Positions 19,715-30,868 are shown, counted from the first letter of the stretch. The stretch is 64,000 bases of DNA from Rhineura floridana (GCF_030035675.1 NC_084482.1:177658373-177722372), one strand, 5' to 3'. Notes: generated by a model from the letters alone, not told the origin. Made by a program: numbers and translations.

Positions 19715-20592
19715 CCCTTGCAGAGGGAAAGAGTCGTCGTAAGTCTAAAACTCAGCAGGCGGTGATCTGTCCATGACAATGGAGTAGATGAAAAATACCC
19801 CACCTCCAGATCACCATCTCCATGACCAGTGGCGAAGATCAAATCAAGAGTGTGACCCGACACATGCGTTGGGCCAGTAACAAATTGAGACAGCCCCATG
19901 GTTGTCATGGAGGCCATGAAGTCCTGAGCCGCTCCAGATAAGACAGTCTCGGCATGAACGTTGATATCCCCCAACACCACAAGTTTGGGGGACCTCAACA
20001 ACACCTCCGAGACTATCTCTGTCAGCTCAGCTAGGGAAGCTGTTGGGCAGCAAGGTGGGCGGTACACCAACAAGATTCCCAGTCTGTCTCCTTGGCCCAT
20101 TACAAGGTGGAGGCACTCTAGACCAGTCGTCATCTGGACAGGATGCCTGGTGAGAGAGAAAATACTCCTATAGACCACAGCGACCCCGCCTCCCCGGCCC
20201 TCAGATCTGCCATAGTGCTGCACCGTATACCCAGGTGGGCAAAGCTGAGAGAGGGCAACTCCTCCCTGCTCACCCACCCAGGTCTCGGTTATACACGCCA
20301 GGTCGGCACCCTCATCCACAATTAAATCATGGACAAGGGAGGTTTTATTATATACCGACCTGGCATTCAAAAGCAGCACCTGGAGATCTAAGGGCTGGCT
20401 GATAGAACAACCAGGAGTTCTGTGGTCTTGAGGAGAACCGGAACAAGGCACAGACACAACTTGTCTGGGGCGAGTTCCCCTTACCTGGCATGTTCTCCTC
20501 CTAACGCCATACCTCCCATTACCCATCACTACGCTAATTGGGGCCCCCGGAAGCCCCCCCGTTAAATACAAAGCATGCTCTCCCAGGCACAT
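19513..20592 (-). CDS. L2 LINE polyprotein, endonuclease part (frameshifted)
   Basis: Starting at a plausible Met (MCLGEHALYLTGG), this encodes an apurinic-type endonuclease that nicks target DNA. Catalytic landmarks appear in order: LLLNARSVYNK, ITETWVG (Glu), LLVYRPP, VLGDINVHAE (Asp-x-Asn), THVSGHTLDLIF and SWTDHRLLSFRL (the SDH-type box, here TDH). After about TTTLSLCKG the frame departs from that of the RT segment. A one-base frameshift near 19725-19735 separates the two, and the last 70 or so codons down to 19513 are out of frame. The open frame also extends upstream to 20673, but that part is low-complexity Tyr/Val and unlikely to be used. Confidence 0.85.
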   Translation of the reverse strand: MCLGEHALYLTGGLPGAPISVVMGNGRYGVRRRTCQVRGTRPRQVVSVPCSGSPQDHRTPGCSISQPLDLQVLLLNARSVYNKTSLVHDLIVDEGADLACITETWVGEQGGVALSQLCPPGYTVQHYGRSEGRGGGVAVVYRSIFSLTRHPVQMTTGLECLHLVMGQGDRLGILLVYRPPCCPTASLAELTEIVSEVLLRSPKLVVLGDINVHAETVLSGAAQDFMASMTTMGLSQFVTGPTHVSGHTLDLIFATGHGDGDLEVGYFSSTPLSWTDHRLLSFRLTTTLSLCKGWSAPGGLGILWVFRGFWEFFQLIVLALLSRPWSNCGIQRWPGLSTRSLPRALFDAELIQLHGIPRS

Positions 20593-20769
20593 TTTAAAAA
20601 TATTTAAATACAAACAAACACATTCACACAACAACGCATAAAAATACACATAAACATATACAAACACGTCCACACAATCTCATTCATACACACAACAGAC
20701 AAAACAAACAGACAATTAAAATGCACCCAAACAGCAACAATAGCAGCCGACGTTAAAATTCTTCTCCGC

Positions 20770-21568
20770 ATCAAGCTTCATCCATAAGTAATGTCATCAA
20801 ATAAAGTTGTAAAATATCTGCCCGCGACCCAGTAAACAGCAAGTAAGCAAGCCAGAGGACAAGACACGCCCCAAGCAGCGAACTTGAATGGAGTGGTGGC
20901 AAGCAGGCAGAAAGCCACGATGAAACAGCGACAGAGCAGCAGGCAGAAGCAGCGGAACCCAGCAGCATCGATCCAGCGACAGAGCAGCAGGCAGAAGCAG
21001 CGGAACCTAGCAGCATCGATCCAAGACTCACAGACGTGTCGCAGCCGGCGACCGACGACAAAGCCGAACACCGACCAACGCAGTCCAGAAGACCCAGAGA
21101 GCAGCGGCAGCAACAACAAAAGCCAAGGCAGCAGCAGTTGTAAATCCGAAACGGCCAGAGCCACGCCGGAGACCAAACAACGGGCCCAGAAACAAACGGC
21201 CCAAAAGCACTCGAGAAGCACCCGGAGGGCAGCGACTCCTCGAGAACCGCAGCAGCCAGGGCAGCAACGCCGCGGCAACAGCGGCCCCCGACACACTCCA
21301 GCCGTAGCACGCCAAAGATGGAACTCTGCAACGGGTCAGAGCAACCCAAGAGCCGTGGCTCCGCCCCGAACCAAAGGCCAAAACAGCAAAACTGGGTCCA
21401 GGCAAAGATGTAAAGTCCAGCCACAGTCCAAGATCGTACCAACGCCGGCATAAGCATAAGCAAAGACATCGATGATAAGGTAAGATGATAAATACCAGGC
21501 GGTAGAAAGGGAAGAAATTAGGAGCTGAGGTGCAGAGCTCCCAATCAAACATCCTCTCTCGTCGCCGT
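20770..21568 (-). promoter_or_regulatory. 5' region of the L2 element
   Basis: This region is GC-rich and CAG/CGG-rich, unlike the AT-rich flank. On the minus strand it opens GACGGCGACGAGAGAGGATG. It has open frames on both strands made of Ala/Cys/Leu or Gln/Arg/Ser repeats, which look like composition effects. By position it should hold the internal promoter of the LINE. A small ORF1 cannot be ruled out. Confidence 0.55.
20928..21023 (+). repeat. 48-bp tandem duplication in the L2 5' region
   Basis: Two adjacent 48-bp copies (20928-20975 and 20976-21023) differ at one base. Each starts GCGACAGAGCAGCAGGCAGA and ends CAGCATCGATCCA. Tandem units in LINE 5' regions often act as promoter monomers; that role is inferred here. 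Confidence 0.95.
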
Positions 21569-21930
21569 CTTTGAGCTTTACAATAACCCTGTAGGATGGG
21601 TTAGTGCTGTTATACCCATATTGCAGCTAGTGCTATGTTTTTATTGATTTTTTAAATTTCTTAAGTGCCCTTCACCATAATGCCCCAGGATGGGTTACAA
21701 CATTGTAAAATATGATGTTAAAATTGGTTGAAACATACTGCGATCAAGAGAATAGGCTGCATCTGAAAATATATATCTCTCAGATTCTAAAGTAAAGAGG
21801 CTAGAGCAAAGAGGTGCTTCTTCAGGATATGAGAGCTTGCCAAAGGCCACCTAGTGAGTTGATGAAAGCATACTTCCATGGTGGAAAGGTACTAGAGTGC
21901 CTCCCCCCCAAAGGGTATGCTTGAAACATC
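21569..21930. other. Unassigned interval with LINE-tail-like sequence
   Basis: ACAATAACCCTGTAGGATGG and TTATACCCATATTGCAGCTA resemble the core of old MIR-like SINEs. AATGCCCCAGGATGGGTTAC resembles an L2 3' tail on the minus strand. Both are too degraded for a firm call. Confidence 0.3.
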
Positions 21931-21938
21931 CTCTAGTC

Positions 21939-22075
21939 CAGCCTTTCCCAACCTTTGGATCCCCAGATGTTGCTGGACTACAATTGCCATCATTCCTGAC
22001 CATCGGCCATGCTGGCTGGGCTGATGGGAGTTGTAGTTCAGCAACATCTGGGGACCCAAAGGTTGGGAAACGCTG
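21939..22075. mobile_element. Palindromic hAT-type MITE, 137 bp
   Basis: The termini CAGCCTTTCCCAACCTTTGG and CCAAAGGTTGGGAAACGCTG are inverted repeats. The flanks CTCTAGTC (21931-21938) and CTCTAGCC (22076-22083) form an 8-bp duplication with one mismatch. The interior is itself near-palindromic: CCAGATGTTGCTGGACTACA pairs with TGTAGTTCAGCAACATCTGG. Related copies occur near 36.1, 36.3, 56.9, 60.7 and 61.2 kb. Confidence 0.9.
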
Positions 22076-22083
22076 CTCTAGCC

Positions 22084-23184
22084 ACTAGTCTAGTGTATGG
22101 CACAATGGCCAAGCTGCTAACTGCACTATAAAATCTATATCTATGTGCCTGTCCAAAGTGTACATAATGGCCCCCAGTTCCCTTGCCTGCTATTTCCTAT
22201 GTCTTTACTCCATATTTTCACTTGTGCTCCTCCACTGGAGTTCTTAATCACATGACTCCCCTTCTGTACTAGGTATTGTGGTTCTGTCGGAGTTAAAAAA
22301 TCTGATATTTAACGGTTTGTGTTCTATGCATAACTGATGGCATATGGTAAAATAAACATTTAGCAGGATGAAAGGATGCTAAAAACTCTCAACCACCTGG
22401 AGCTGCACAAATGCAGTTAATTGGTCTTGACTGACTTGCAGTTCTAAGAGTTTTCCTAGCCTAGGTACACATTAAATCCTAAAAACATATGTGTTCTTGT
22501 TTTCTGCCAAAATGTAATGTTGAGAACCATCACGGTTGGATCTGCATGTATAGGTGAGTTGGGGCATCAAGGCTCTCCTTTGCTAATGAGAATGTTAGTC
22601 TATTAATCCAGAGTTGTGCTTGCAAGCAGCTGGTATCAAATGATTACAGAGAGTGTTATAGTGTATATTGTAGAATCTTGGAATTATACAAAATGTGTCC
22701 TCAGTGGCATTCTAGAACAGATAGCCTTTTGATCTCTGGTGATAATTTCCTATTTAAAGATATCAGTATTGTTCGATATCAGATTCTTTTATTGTAAAGA
22801 CCTTAAGTGTTTTTTAAAAAAGGAAAGAGATTATTGCCCAGAAGTTCCCTGTCCTGCTGTACAGTTTTGATGTCTGGTTTAAGTCATTGAATCTTAGTTC
22901 TTGTTAATTTAGTCTAACAAAGTTCAGTCCTCTAAAGTTTATTACATATCCAGCTGCAGTGATCTCCCAACATCTAGTTGTGCACAATGTGGAATAATCA
23001 TCATTTTGGAATGTGCATGTTAATTTTCCTGATTGTCTTTTAAGTTCAAACACAGATGCCCTCTTTGGGCATTCACTGTAAACATGTAGGACAAACAGAA
23101 ATGTGTGGAGGCAAACCCCAATCTCTTGATGATGGTAGTTCCAGTCCTGTGTTGGATACCTTACATTCAAGTAAAGTAGCCCTT
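22084..23184. other. Unassigned interval
   Basis: AT-rich with no recognised gene or repeat. Open frames are short and lack domain features. Confidence 0.35.
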
Positions 23185-23273
23185 TCAGATGAATGTTGAT
23201 AAGCCATCCTGGGCTCCTGCTGCGAGGAAGGGCGGAATATAAATCAAATAATAAATAAATAAATATTGGCTGG
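23185..23273 (+). mobile_element. L2-type LINE 3' tail
   Basis: ATCCTGGGCTCCTGCTGCGA, then GGAAGGGCGGAATATAAATC and AAATAATAAATAAATAAAT. This is the terminal 3' UTR module also seen at 34.7 and 58.9 kb. Confidence 0.8.
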
Positions 23274-24684
23274 ATGTGTGCCCAGTGTGTGCAGCATCAA
23301 TCAAGGAAGAGGGACCAATCTGCACATTCCTTTATACATTTGCACTGAATGCCTGAAGAGAGCATGCCCAAAGGTTCATTCTTATATTTTCCAAATTATT
23401 TATTCATTGCTTTATATGACTTTACACAGAGGCAAGGAATCTTCTTTGTGTTGGGGATAACATGTCGGCTGCATGCTAGCAGTGGATGGGGTTCGAGCCA
23501 AAATTGGGTGGGACATCATTTTCTCTCTCTGCCACCTCTGTCTGTCTGTCTGTCATGTCCCTTCTCTTTGCTATTTGCATGAAATTAGATGGGTTGTAGA
23601 TTACCAGTCCCGAAATTAGTATATCACACCTTGAGTATCCCATTTGGAAGATAAATTAGAGATCCTTACTAGACTAATAGAAACTCTTCATTCCCAAGAA
23701 GTGTGACGTGCCCCTGGTGGCATGATTTTTATCATGTTGCTGCTAGATTCATTCTTGTTTCCCCATCTGTAAAGTTAGAACTGTTACAGTTGAAGCCCCT
23801 GAATCTTTACCTCAAAACAAGTCTTGCTTTCTTCAATGGGACTTACTTCTAAACAAATACACATAGCATTGCAACCTTAATGAAAAGGTTTTGTGGATGA
23901 GAAGCAAACATTGCCAAGGTTTTTGAATGTTAAAAAAGTATTATAAAAATGATTAACTTTTGGAGCTGTCAACTGGTTGAAATTTCCCTGGAAACCCCAG
24001 TTGACCCTTGAAGGGTGGAAAGTAATTTTTTAGAAATGGAAGCAATAAATAAGTGTTGTGTTCCATTTTCTTTTTATCGGATCAGCCAGTTGCTTTTCAA
24101 CATATTTGCATATTACCTGAACCTCAGCATAGTTGTGTTTTTGAAATATTGAGAGAAGTATAAGGTACATTACAACTTAATGAACTAAATCTACCATTCA
24201 TATTTAGAAGAAAAGGCCATTTAAAATATTTTCTCTTCTATCCTCTAATGGTGGTTGAACTGTGCCCCCCCAGTTCAAATCATAATTGGGTCGCCAGTTA
24301 TGAATGTTCTCTGAAAATGAGAAAGATTGTTCTAAACTGGTTAGCTTTTTTTCTTTTTGTAGTGAGGGGGTAAGGGAAGGAATAATGTTTTCTGTATAAC
24401 ACTCCTTTTCTTTCCACATAGGTTTGTTATGCACCATGGCTGGCACTATGACTGGCCTTTAAATTGATTTGCTTTGTTTGGTTTTGTAATTTTTCTTTTA
24501 AGTTGGCTAGTTGATCATGAGGTTGGGTTTTCCTCTGCCTTTCACTAATGGCCGGATTTCATTTTACCTCGACAGTGTTTTCCTTTCATGAAGGCCATAT
24601 ATACATAATGAATGTATGGCAAGTATAAACCATGGCCCAATGTGTTGTGAACTGGAATGAGAGTTTGAAACTGAAATAAATACC
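23274..24684. other. Unassigned interval
   Basis: It contains a short (TCTG)n run at about 23540 and, at 23824-23880, a minus-orientation copy of the dispersed motif (TCAATGGGACTTACTTCT, then ATAGCATTGCAACC). No exon or gene recognised. Confidence 0.35.
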
Positions 24685-24910
24685 CTTGGGCCCCATCTGC
24701 ACTATACATTTAAGCTGTATAACACATCTTGTAACACATCTTTAACACTCATGAATTCTTTCCTGAAAGAATTCTGGGAAGTGTAGTTTGTTATGGGTGC
24801 TGAGAGTTGTTCAGAGACCCATATTCCCCTCACAGAGCTACAATCACCAGAATTCTCTGGGAAGAGGGGCTGACTGTTAAATCACTCTGGCCACTGGAAC
24901 TCTGTCAGAG
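24685..24910. repeat. MITE-like repeat (CTGCACTA family)
   Basis: It starts GGGCCCCATCTGCACTATAC and contains inverted ACAGAGCTACAATCACCAGA and CTGGGAAGTGTAGTTTGTTA blocks. The CCCCTCACAGAGCTACA block is shared with 56.39 kb and the leading block with 4.30 kb. It is non-coding; clean ends were not established. Confidence 0.5.
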
Positions 24911-24990
24911 GAATAGGAGTCTCCTGTAAACCCTCTTTGTAAGCCCTCCTGCATCTGCCACACATGATTTACCCTTGAGATGTACATTTC

Positions 24991-25178
24991 GGGGAGTGCA
25001 GTAGCTCAATGGTAGAGGTAGAGCATCTGCTTTGCATGCTGAAAGTCCCAGGTTCAATCCCCAGCATCTCCAGGTAGGGCTGGGAGAGATCTTTGTCTGA
25101 AACCCTCGAGAGCCACTGCCATGAGCTGGATGGACCAGTGGTCTGACTCAACATAAGGCAGCTTCCTATGTTCCTAAG
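24991..25178 (+). repeat. tRNA-derived SINE, nearly complete
   Basis: The A-box region GTAGCTCAATGGTAGAGGTA and B-box GGTTCAATCCCCAGCATC are both clear, followed by the family body. It ends AAGGCAGCTTCCTATGTTCC. This is the best-preserved copy of this SINE in the window and carries a small duplication (GGTAGAGGTAGAGC) in the head. Confidence 0.85.
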
Positions 25179-26308
25179 GAGCCATGGTATTCTATAAATT
25201 ACGTTTCCATTTATAGAAGTTAAAGTCAATTTCTGCAGTGAGTGAACATGCACCAAGTGCTGGTGCCCCTGGTTTGTAGAATGAAGTCTTCAAAGGAGTA
25301 AAATAGATGTGCAAGTTCATAGAAGTCTTGATTTGAATTGTGAAAACATCCACTTTCAGTGGCAAGCGAACTTTCCCTGCATTTGTGAATTGTCAGCTGG
25401 ATAAATGTGTATTGTAAGCCAGATATTATTATACTTCAGTGGCATCTCTATCAATTATAGTAACTAGGGTTGCAATGTTTTGTTCAAGAAAACAGGTGTC
25501 CACAATCAGCTTGCAGATTTTTAAAAAATGTGTTAGTAATTTTTAATACAAGTGTATTGCAGATAAGTGCTGTCATAAGAAGCATTCCCTCCTATGCTTG
25601 AGACAATGGGTAATGCCTCTTTTGAATTGGTGCTTCTTTAACATAGGCTACTTTTGTTTTAAAAAAAGCTTTTAATGCAAATTTATGCATGCTTATTCAA
25701 ATAATCAGTAGATCAGTCAGCTATTGCTCATACAATTAATTTAATTATATTTTTCAGCCATGTTATAGCCCTAATAGTAACACACCTGAACTAATACATA
25801 TTTTTAACAAGTATGCCCTTAACTTATACCGTCACTGTTTAAAATTTGCCTTTACTGATTTAAAAGTGGTCTCCCACTAATTAAGCAATGAATGTATCAA
25901 CTGAGTAAGCTACTAATTAATAGCCTGCAGTCCTATTAATATCTGCTTACTGAAATGTCATTTGGATTAGTTTGGAATAAGTGTTGCTGAAATCTTCTAT
26001 AAACATAGGGTTTTTTAAATAAAAAAACTATTTCAGAATTTTAGTTATAAAAGGACCTTTGGGCAAGGCCCTTACCTGTTTTCTCTACTAATTAACAAGA
26101 ACAACATTAATGTTCGTATCTAATCAACTATAATACTAATATTGTTTTAAAATGAAATTAAAACTAGTCTTTAATGGGTTTTAGGGTAGCATTTATTTGT
26201 GATTATTATTTCAGCTGCAAGTTTACTCTCTCTGGTCAATTCCTCTTTTTCCTTGCAATTCAATCTTAAACTACGTTAGTGCAGAGAGAGCTTTATTTCA
26301 ATTAAAAT
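25179..26308. other. Unassigned AT-rich interval
   Basis: Low GC with several TTAATTA and AACTAAT words. No gene or repeat family recognised. Confidence 0.35.
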
Positions 26309-26480
26309 GCCCATTATCATCATCATCATCATCATCATCTTTATTTATACTCCGCCCTTTTTCCAAACTGGAACTCAAGGCGGCTTCCAGATAAAAATAA
26401 GTACATATCAGTAAGAACCTATAAAAATATAAAACATATAAACATATAAAATCAGCATTAAAACAGGATTAAACTATTAA
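26309..26480 (-). mobile_element. LINE 3' end with (CAT)n tail
   Basis: A (CAT)n run is followed by TTTATTTATACTCCGCCC, then CTGGAACTCAAGGCGGCTTC. The same module begins the L2 copy at 58.99 kb, so this is a short 3' fragment of L2 lineage C on the minus strand. Confidence 0.75.
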
Positions 26481-27034
26481 CTGTTTTAATGGAGCACAGA
26501 TTATCTGTGGGTAATATATCAGTAAATTCATTCAATAATATGATGAGAATCAATATGTTATGGCCTTGCAAGATATAGATATGGCTATGGCTATGGCTAG
26601 TTCCTTTATTATAGGTTGCATAAGATATTAACCTGGCTACAAAAGAGCGCCACGTTAACCCAGAACTGCTGTGAGTGAATGGTGGTGGTTGTTAGATTTG
26701 GGAGTGAAACAGGTAATGGTGATTCAGACAGCATGTTGGATTAGATAGCGGGTGCCAAAGGACTGGAGAAGCTAAAGGAATGGAGCTAGACATGCAGGGA
26801 AACGTGTATATGGAAAGGACCCAGAAAGAGGCTGTACAAAATTAAGCTGTTGGTCAGATAAGCAGTGGATGTTTGTGTACATAGTCATGAGGTTGCGGTG
26901 TGTAAAAACAAAACACCATACTAACAAAACAGAACAAAAAAGGAGCTGGGGGAGAAGGTGTGCTTTCTGTATAGTGTCTTTAAGTTGGGACATACAACTC
27001 CTGCCAATGGTAGGAAGACTGAATCCCTTGTTTA
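26481..27034. other. Unassigned interval
   Basis: It includes a few copies of a TATGGC hexamer at about 26580. No gene recognised. Confidence 0.35.
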
Positions 27035-28646
27035 CAGTGCCTTGCAAAAGTAATCAGACCCTTGACCAATGATCTCATATTACTGAATTACAAATGGTAC
27101 ATTGTAATTTCGTTCTGTATGATATTTTATTTTGAAACACTGAAACAATCAATTATTGTAAAGTGACATTGGTTTTATGTTGGGAAATGTTTGTAAGAAA
27201 CCTAAAAAATGGAAACATGTTGCTTGCATAAGTATTTAACCCCTGTGCTGTGGAAGCTCCCAGTTTACACAGATGAAAGAAATTGCCCTATCGAGGACAC
27301 AAAAATTCTTTACCATTGGCCTCCACCTGTGAACCATTAAAGATGCTGTCACACTGTCAGGATAAAAACCCAACCGTTGAAGGACCATTGGTCAGGCTGT
27401 GGATCTGAAGGAAAATGAAGACCAAAAAGCATTCTACAGAAGTGAGAGATCATGTAATACAAATGCATAGATTAGGAAAAGGGTACAGAATAATATCCAA
27501 GTGTTTGGATTTCCCAGGGAGCGCAGTTGGATTCAATAATCAGGAAGTGGAAGCTGCATTACACCACCCAGGCACTGCCAAGAAAAGGCCATCCCTCAAA
27601 ACTCAGCACACAAACAAAAAGGAGACTTGTGAGAGAAGCCACAGAGGGGCCAAGAATCACTTTGAAGGAGCTACAGAGTCAGTGGCTGGGAATGGAGTAA
27701 TGGTGCACCAGTCAACCATATCAAGAGCTCTGCATAACACTGGCCTTTATGGGAGGATGGCAAGAAAGAAGCCGTTACTCAAAAAATATCATCTGAAAGC
27801 ACGTCTGGAGTTTGCCAGAAAACATGAGAATGCCCCAGCTGCAATGGGGAAAATGTTTCTTGGTCAGATGAGACCAAGACAGAGCTTTTTGGCCAACACC
27901 CAAAGTGCTATGTGTGGCACAAAGCTAACACTGCCAATGCCTCAAGACACACCACCCTAAAGTGAAGTATGGTGGTGGCAGCATCATGCTGTGGGGATGC
28001 TTCTCATCAGCAGGGGCTGGGCATCTGGTTGAAACTGAAGGAAGAATGGATGGAGCAAAATACAGGGAAATACTTCAAGAGAACCTGCTTCAGTCTACTA
28101 AAAAACAAGCTTAGGAGGAAATTCGCTTTTCAGGAGGACAATAATCCCAAGCACAATGCCAAAGCAACAGTGGAGTGTCTCCAGAACAAAAAGGTGAATG
28201 TCCTAAAGTAGCCCAGTCAAAGTCCTGATCTCAATCCCATTGAGAATCTATGGTGCTCTTTGAAAATTGTGGTCCACAAGTGACGTCCAACCAACCTGAA
28301 CGACCTAGAGCAAATCTGCCAAGAAGAATTGGCCAAAATCCCTCTGACACTGTGTGCAAAGCTGATCCATACCTACCGCAAAAGACTTAAAGCTGTTATT
28401 GCAGTGAAAGGTGGCTCTACCAAATATTAATGCGTGGGGGTTGAATACTTATACAAACATGTTTCAGTTTTTTATGCTTCTTACAAACATTTCCCAACCT
28501 AAAACCTATGTCACCTTACAATAATTGATTTTAAGTTTCAGTGTTTCAAAATAAAACATCATACAGAATGAAACTGCAGTGTACCATTTGTAATTCAGTA
28601 ATATGAGAGCATTAGTCATGGGTCTGATTACTTTTGCAAGGCACTG
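27035..28646 (+). mobile_element. Full-length Tc1-type DNA transposon (inactive)
   Basis: The element is 1612 bp and begins and ends CAGTGCCTTGCAAAAGTAAT on opposite strands, with a TA dinucleotide at both outer edges (27033-27034 and 28647-28648). The inverted repeats are long, about 168-172 bp each (27035-27202 and 28475-28646), with scattered mismatches and a small indel. A decayed transposase occupies the centre. TA target choice and DDE motifs place it in Tc1/mariner. Arm divergence and several frame breaks indicate a long-dead copy. Confidence 0.96.
27415..28430 (+). pseudogene. Tc1 transposase pseudogene
   Basis: The N-terminal frame (27415-27960) starts MKTKKHSTEVRDHVIQMHR and has the paired-like DNA-binding helices of Tc1 transposases. 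The first catalytic region reads DETKTELFG in another frame (about 27865). The second is EDNNPKHNAKAT (canonical DNDPKH) at about 28135. The third falls in NPIENLW at about 28235. The catalytic triad is thus still visible but spread over shifted frames, with at least two frameshifts plus stops. The end reads AVKGGSTKY then a stop near 28430. No functional protein is expected. Confidence 0.92.
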
Positions 28647-28648
28647 TA

Positions 28649-29487
28649 TCTGGAAAGATTATGGAATCCCAAACCCTCTTGCTTTCTGTAATCTACAGAT
28701 TCCCTCTGCAAGAAGGCAAGGCAATTGAAAATTTGTCTGCCAGCCCATTAAGTGAAATTGCCAACTTTGGTCTCCTGTGTAACACCAGTGGGTCCTAACA
28801 TGCCAGAGTCACCCAGACTTAGCCAATGAGAAGCTGATACTGATCCGGATCCTACATGCTTAGCTGTAGGATGATTTCAGCTTCCTTCCAAGTGTGTATT
28901 CCAAGATTATAGCAGGAATAATTTAAATCTCATTTTTGGACAAAAGATATTTTTTCCAACAAACCTGGCTTACTGTTTCTTAAGCATAAAGCTATATTCT
29001 AATCTGAAGGGGGATGTCATGGTTGCTGCTAATATGGCAAGCCTAACACAGTTGCATCATAATGTGTGTTTACATGGAATTAAATCCAGACCGGTTCATT
29101 AAAGTTTACTCCTAAATGTACATAGGACTGCAGTCTTGTTTGAAAATTAAGTTCTTCTGCTTAGGATCCAGGGAGTCAGTAGAAATTCTGAGTGTTTATA
29201 CTTAATACTTATTTTACTGTGTTGCCATTTAAGGCTTCTATTGTAAATACACTTGCTAGAGACAGTTCACCCCATTGAAGAAATGGAGCTTCTGAATAAA
29301 CATGCTTAGGAGTCTTCTTACAGTAAATATGTTTATAGAGTGCTTTAAACGTGGTTTAAAGTTGTAGTTGACTTGAAGGCACATAACAACAACATCAAAA
29401 CATGGTTAGGATTACACAGTGACCCAGTAAAGCTGAAATGCTTATCCAAGGATGTTTACACAATTAAAACTGTACTAATAACACGAG
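28649..29487. other. Unassigned interval
   Basis: Positions 29080-29140 and 29275-29325 contain partial copies of the dispersed CATGCTTAGGA / GTTTACTCCTAAATG motif. No gene recognised. Confidence 0.35.
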
Positions 29488-29712
29488 AGCCAGTGTGGTG
29501 TAGTGGTTAAGGTGCTGGACTACTACCTGGGAGACCAGGGTTTGAATCCCCACTCAGCCATGAAGCTCACTGGGTGACTTTGAGCCAGTCACTGCCTCTC
29601 AATCTCGGAGGAAGGCAATTGTAAACCCCCTCTGAATACCGCTTACCATGAAAACCCTATTCGTAGGGTCGGCACAAGTTGGGATTAACTTGAAGGTAGT
29701 TCATTTCCATTT
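29488..29712 (+). repeat. Sauria-like SINE, complete
   Basis: The tRNA-derived head has the A-box TGGTGTAGTGGTTAAGGTGC and B-box GGTTTGAATCC. A conserved middle follows (CAGCCATGAAGCTCACTGGG). The 3' module CCCTCTGAATACCGCTTACC ends TTGGGATTAACTTGAAGG, which resembles the 3' end of BovB (CTTCAAGTCGATTATGACTT in inverse). This layout fits Sauria SINEs, which are known to use BovB machinery. Older head-only relatives lie at 52.2, 53.5, 57.0 and 60.6 kb. Confidence 0.8.
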
Positions 29713-30868
29713 TTCAATAACACACATTATATATATTCTGTGTGTCTCCTTAACATTGTGTGGAATTGCTGAAACAGGCTTGGATCCTATTTGTTAATTT
29801 TCCAGGGAAAGCCTTGAATTAATTGGAGCTCCATATTCCTGATCAAAAACATGAACCAGACTGTACACACAAGTGTGTTTTAAGGCTTAGAATATAAATA
29901 TGACATCTATGCATGTATGGTGAAACCAGTTAAGTCATCTTGAAACTAATAGCAGTATACGATGCTATGTAGTTGCAGAAAGCAAGCAGTTAAGTCCCAG
30001 GATTTATTTCTCTGCCAAGACTGCAAAATGTGCTTTCTCCGCTTTAAATGCTATGATGTGGTTTATTTTATGGAACCAAGCATAGTTCAGCTATTCTGAC
30101 AAGGTTTTAATTTTGCAAAGAGATGTTCTGCTTGGTAAAACTGTATCTAAATTTTAAAAAGTTGCTGGGTAGGGAGAGGTTGAAGGAAGTAAGAGGTAAT
30201 GTTTCAAAATATATTTTCTTTGTTCCCCCAATGCTCCAAAGACTTTTCATAAGGGTCTGTGAAATATTAAATGTGTTGATAAAAATGTTCAATTAATTCA
30301 GTGTCTAATTACTATGTTCAAGTGAAAAGACTCTCTCAAAGGCAACATTCTTCACTTAACTGTATCACACTATATGAAACTGTCTGGGTTGTTAATCTTA
30401 ATTTTACTTGTCCCTTCTATATAGTTTCTTGCAAATTAAAATACGCTGGATTTTGTGCCATATCTAGAATAACAGATATGGGACTTGAGATGTCCAGAAA
30501 GAGTTTTTAATATGCACACATTGTGGCAGGATACCATCCCCCCCCGAGGCCTACATCTGAAATTTGTGTCTGAGAAGGCTACATTTAAATTGTGCATGAG
30601 GTTTGGTTTGGTTCATTTGTTGGGGGTACTGGCATTGCTGTGTGCCTAAGTGCTGGGTCAGCCCAGGCCTTTCTGTCATCTTTAGATGGAAAAACTGGTG
30701 GCTAACTTCTGTATGCCCAGTGCATTTTCATTCACAAAATAAAAGGCCAGTGCAAAAATGCAGAAAGCGGCAACCAAAATGATAATGGGATTTGGACTAC
30801 CTTTCCTAAGGTATGGGGGCTTCTTAGTTTTGGTAAAAAAACCTCAGGGGGGAGGGCATCCTAGAAGC
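29713..30868. other. Unassigned interval
   Basis: AT-rich. A run of C/G occurs at about 30537. The open frame at 30301-30510 lacks recognisable domains and convincing splice borders. Confidence 0.35.

Larger units (their letters stand above)
17403..21568 (-). mobile_element. Near-full-length L2-clade LINE (lineage A)
   Basis: The element runs on the minus strand from a GC-rich 5' region (about 20770-21568). It continues through one long coding region with endonuclease and RT (20592 to 17579) to a 3' UTR ending GGGCGGTCTATAAATG, AAACAAATAAATAAAATC. The coding region shows only one clear break, a one-base frameshift near 19.73 kb, so the copy looks young. The 5' region holds a duplicated 48-bp unit. 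The 3' end matches the many short tails scattered through the window. No target duplication was identified, which is common for this clade. A Vingi-type assignment is not excluded. Confidence 0.9.

Noticed and set aside
20884-21453. 189-codon plus-strand open frame rich in Gln, Arg and Ser
   Set aside because: It lies antisense to the L2 5' region and owes its openness to CAG/CGG-rich composition and a tandem duplication. No domain or homologue is suggested.
24412-24462. Terminal exon after TTCTTTCCACATAG
   Set aside because: Only about 14 codons precede a stop, no poly(A) signal follows closely, and no partner exon was found.
24991-25060. Second possible tRNA gene
   Set aside because: It is the head of the CR1-tailed SINE family, with an internal duplication and no acceptor-stem pairing.
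29488-29600. Possible tRNA gene (A-box and B-box present)
   Set aside because: There is no complete cloverleaf, the sequence continues into a SINE body, and the same unit recurs elsewhere.
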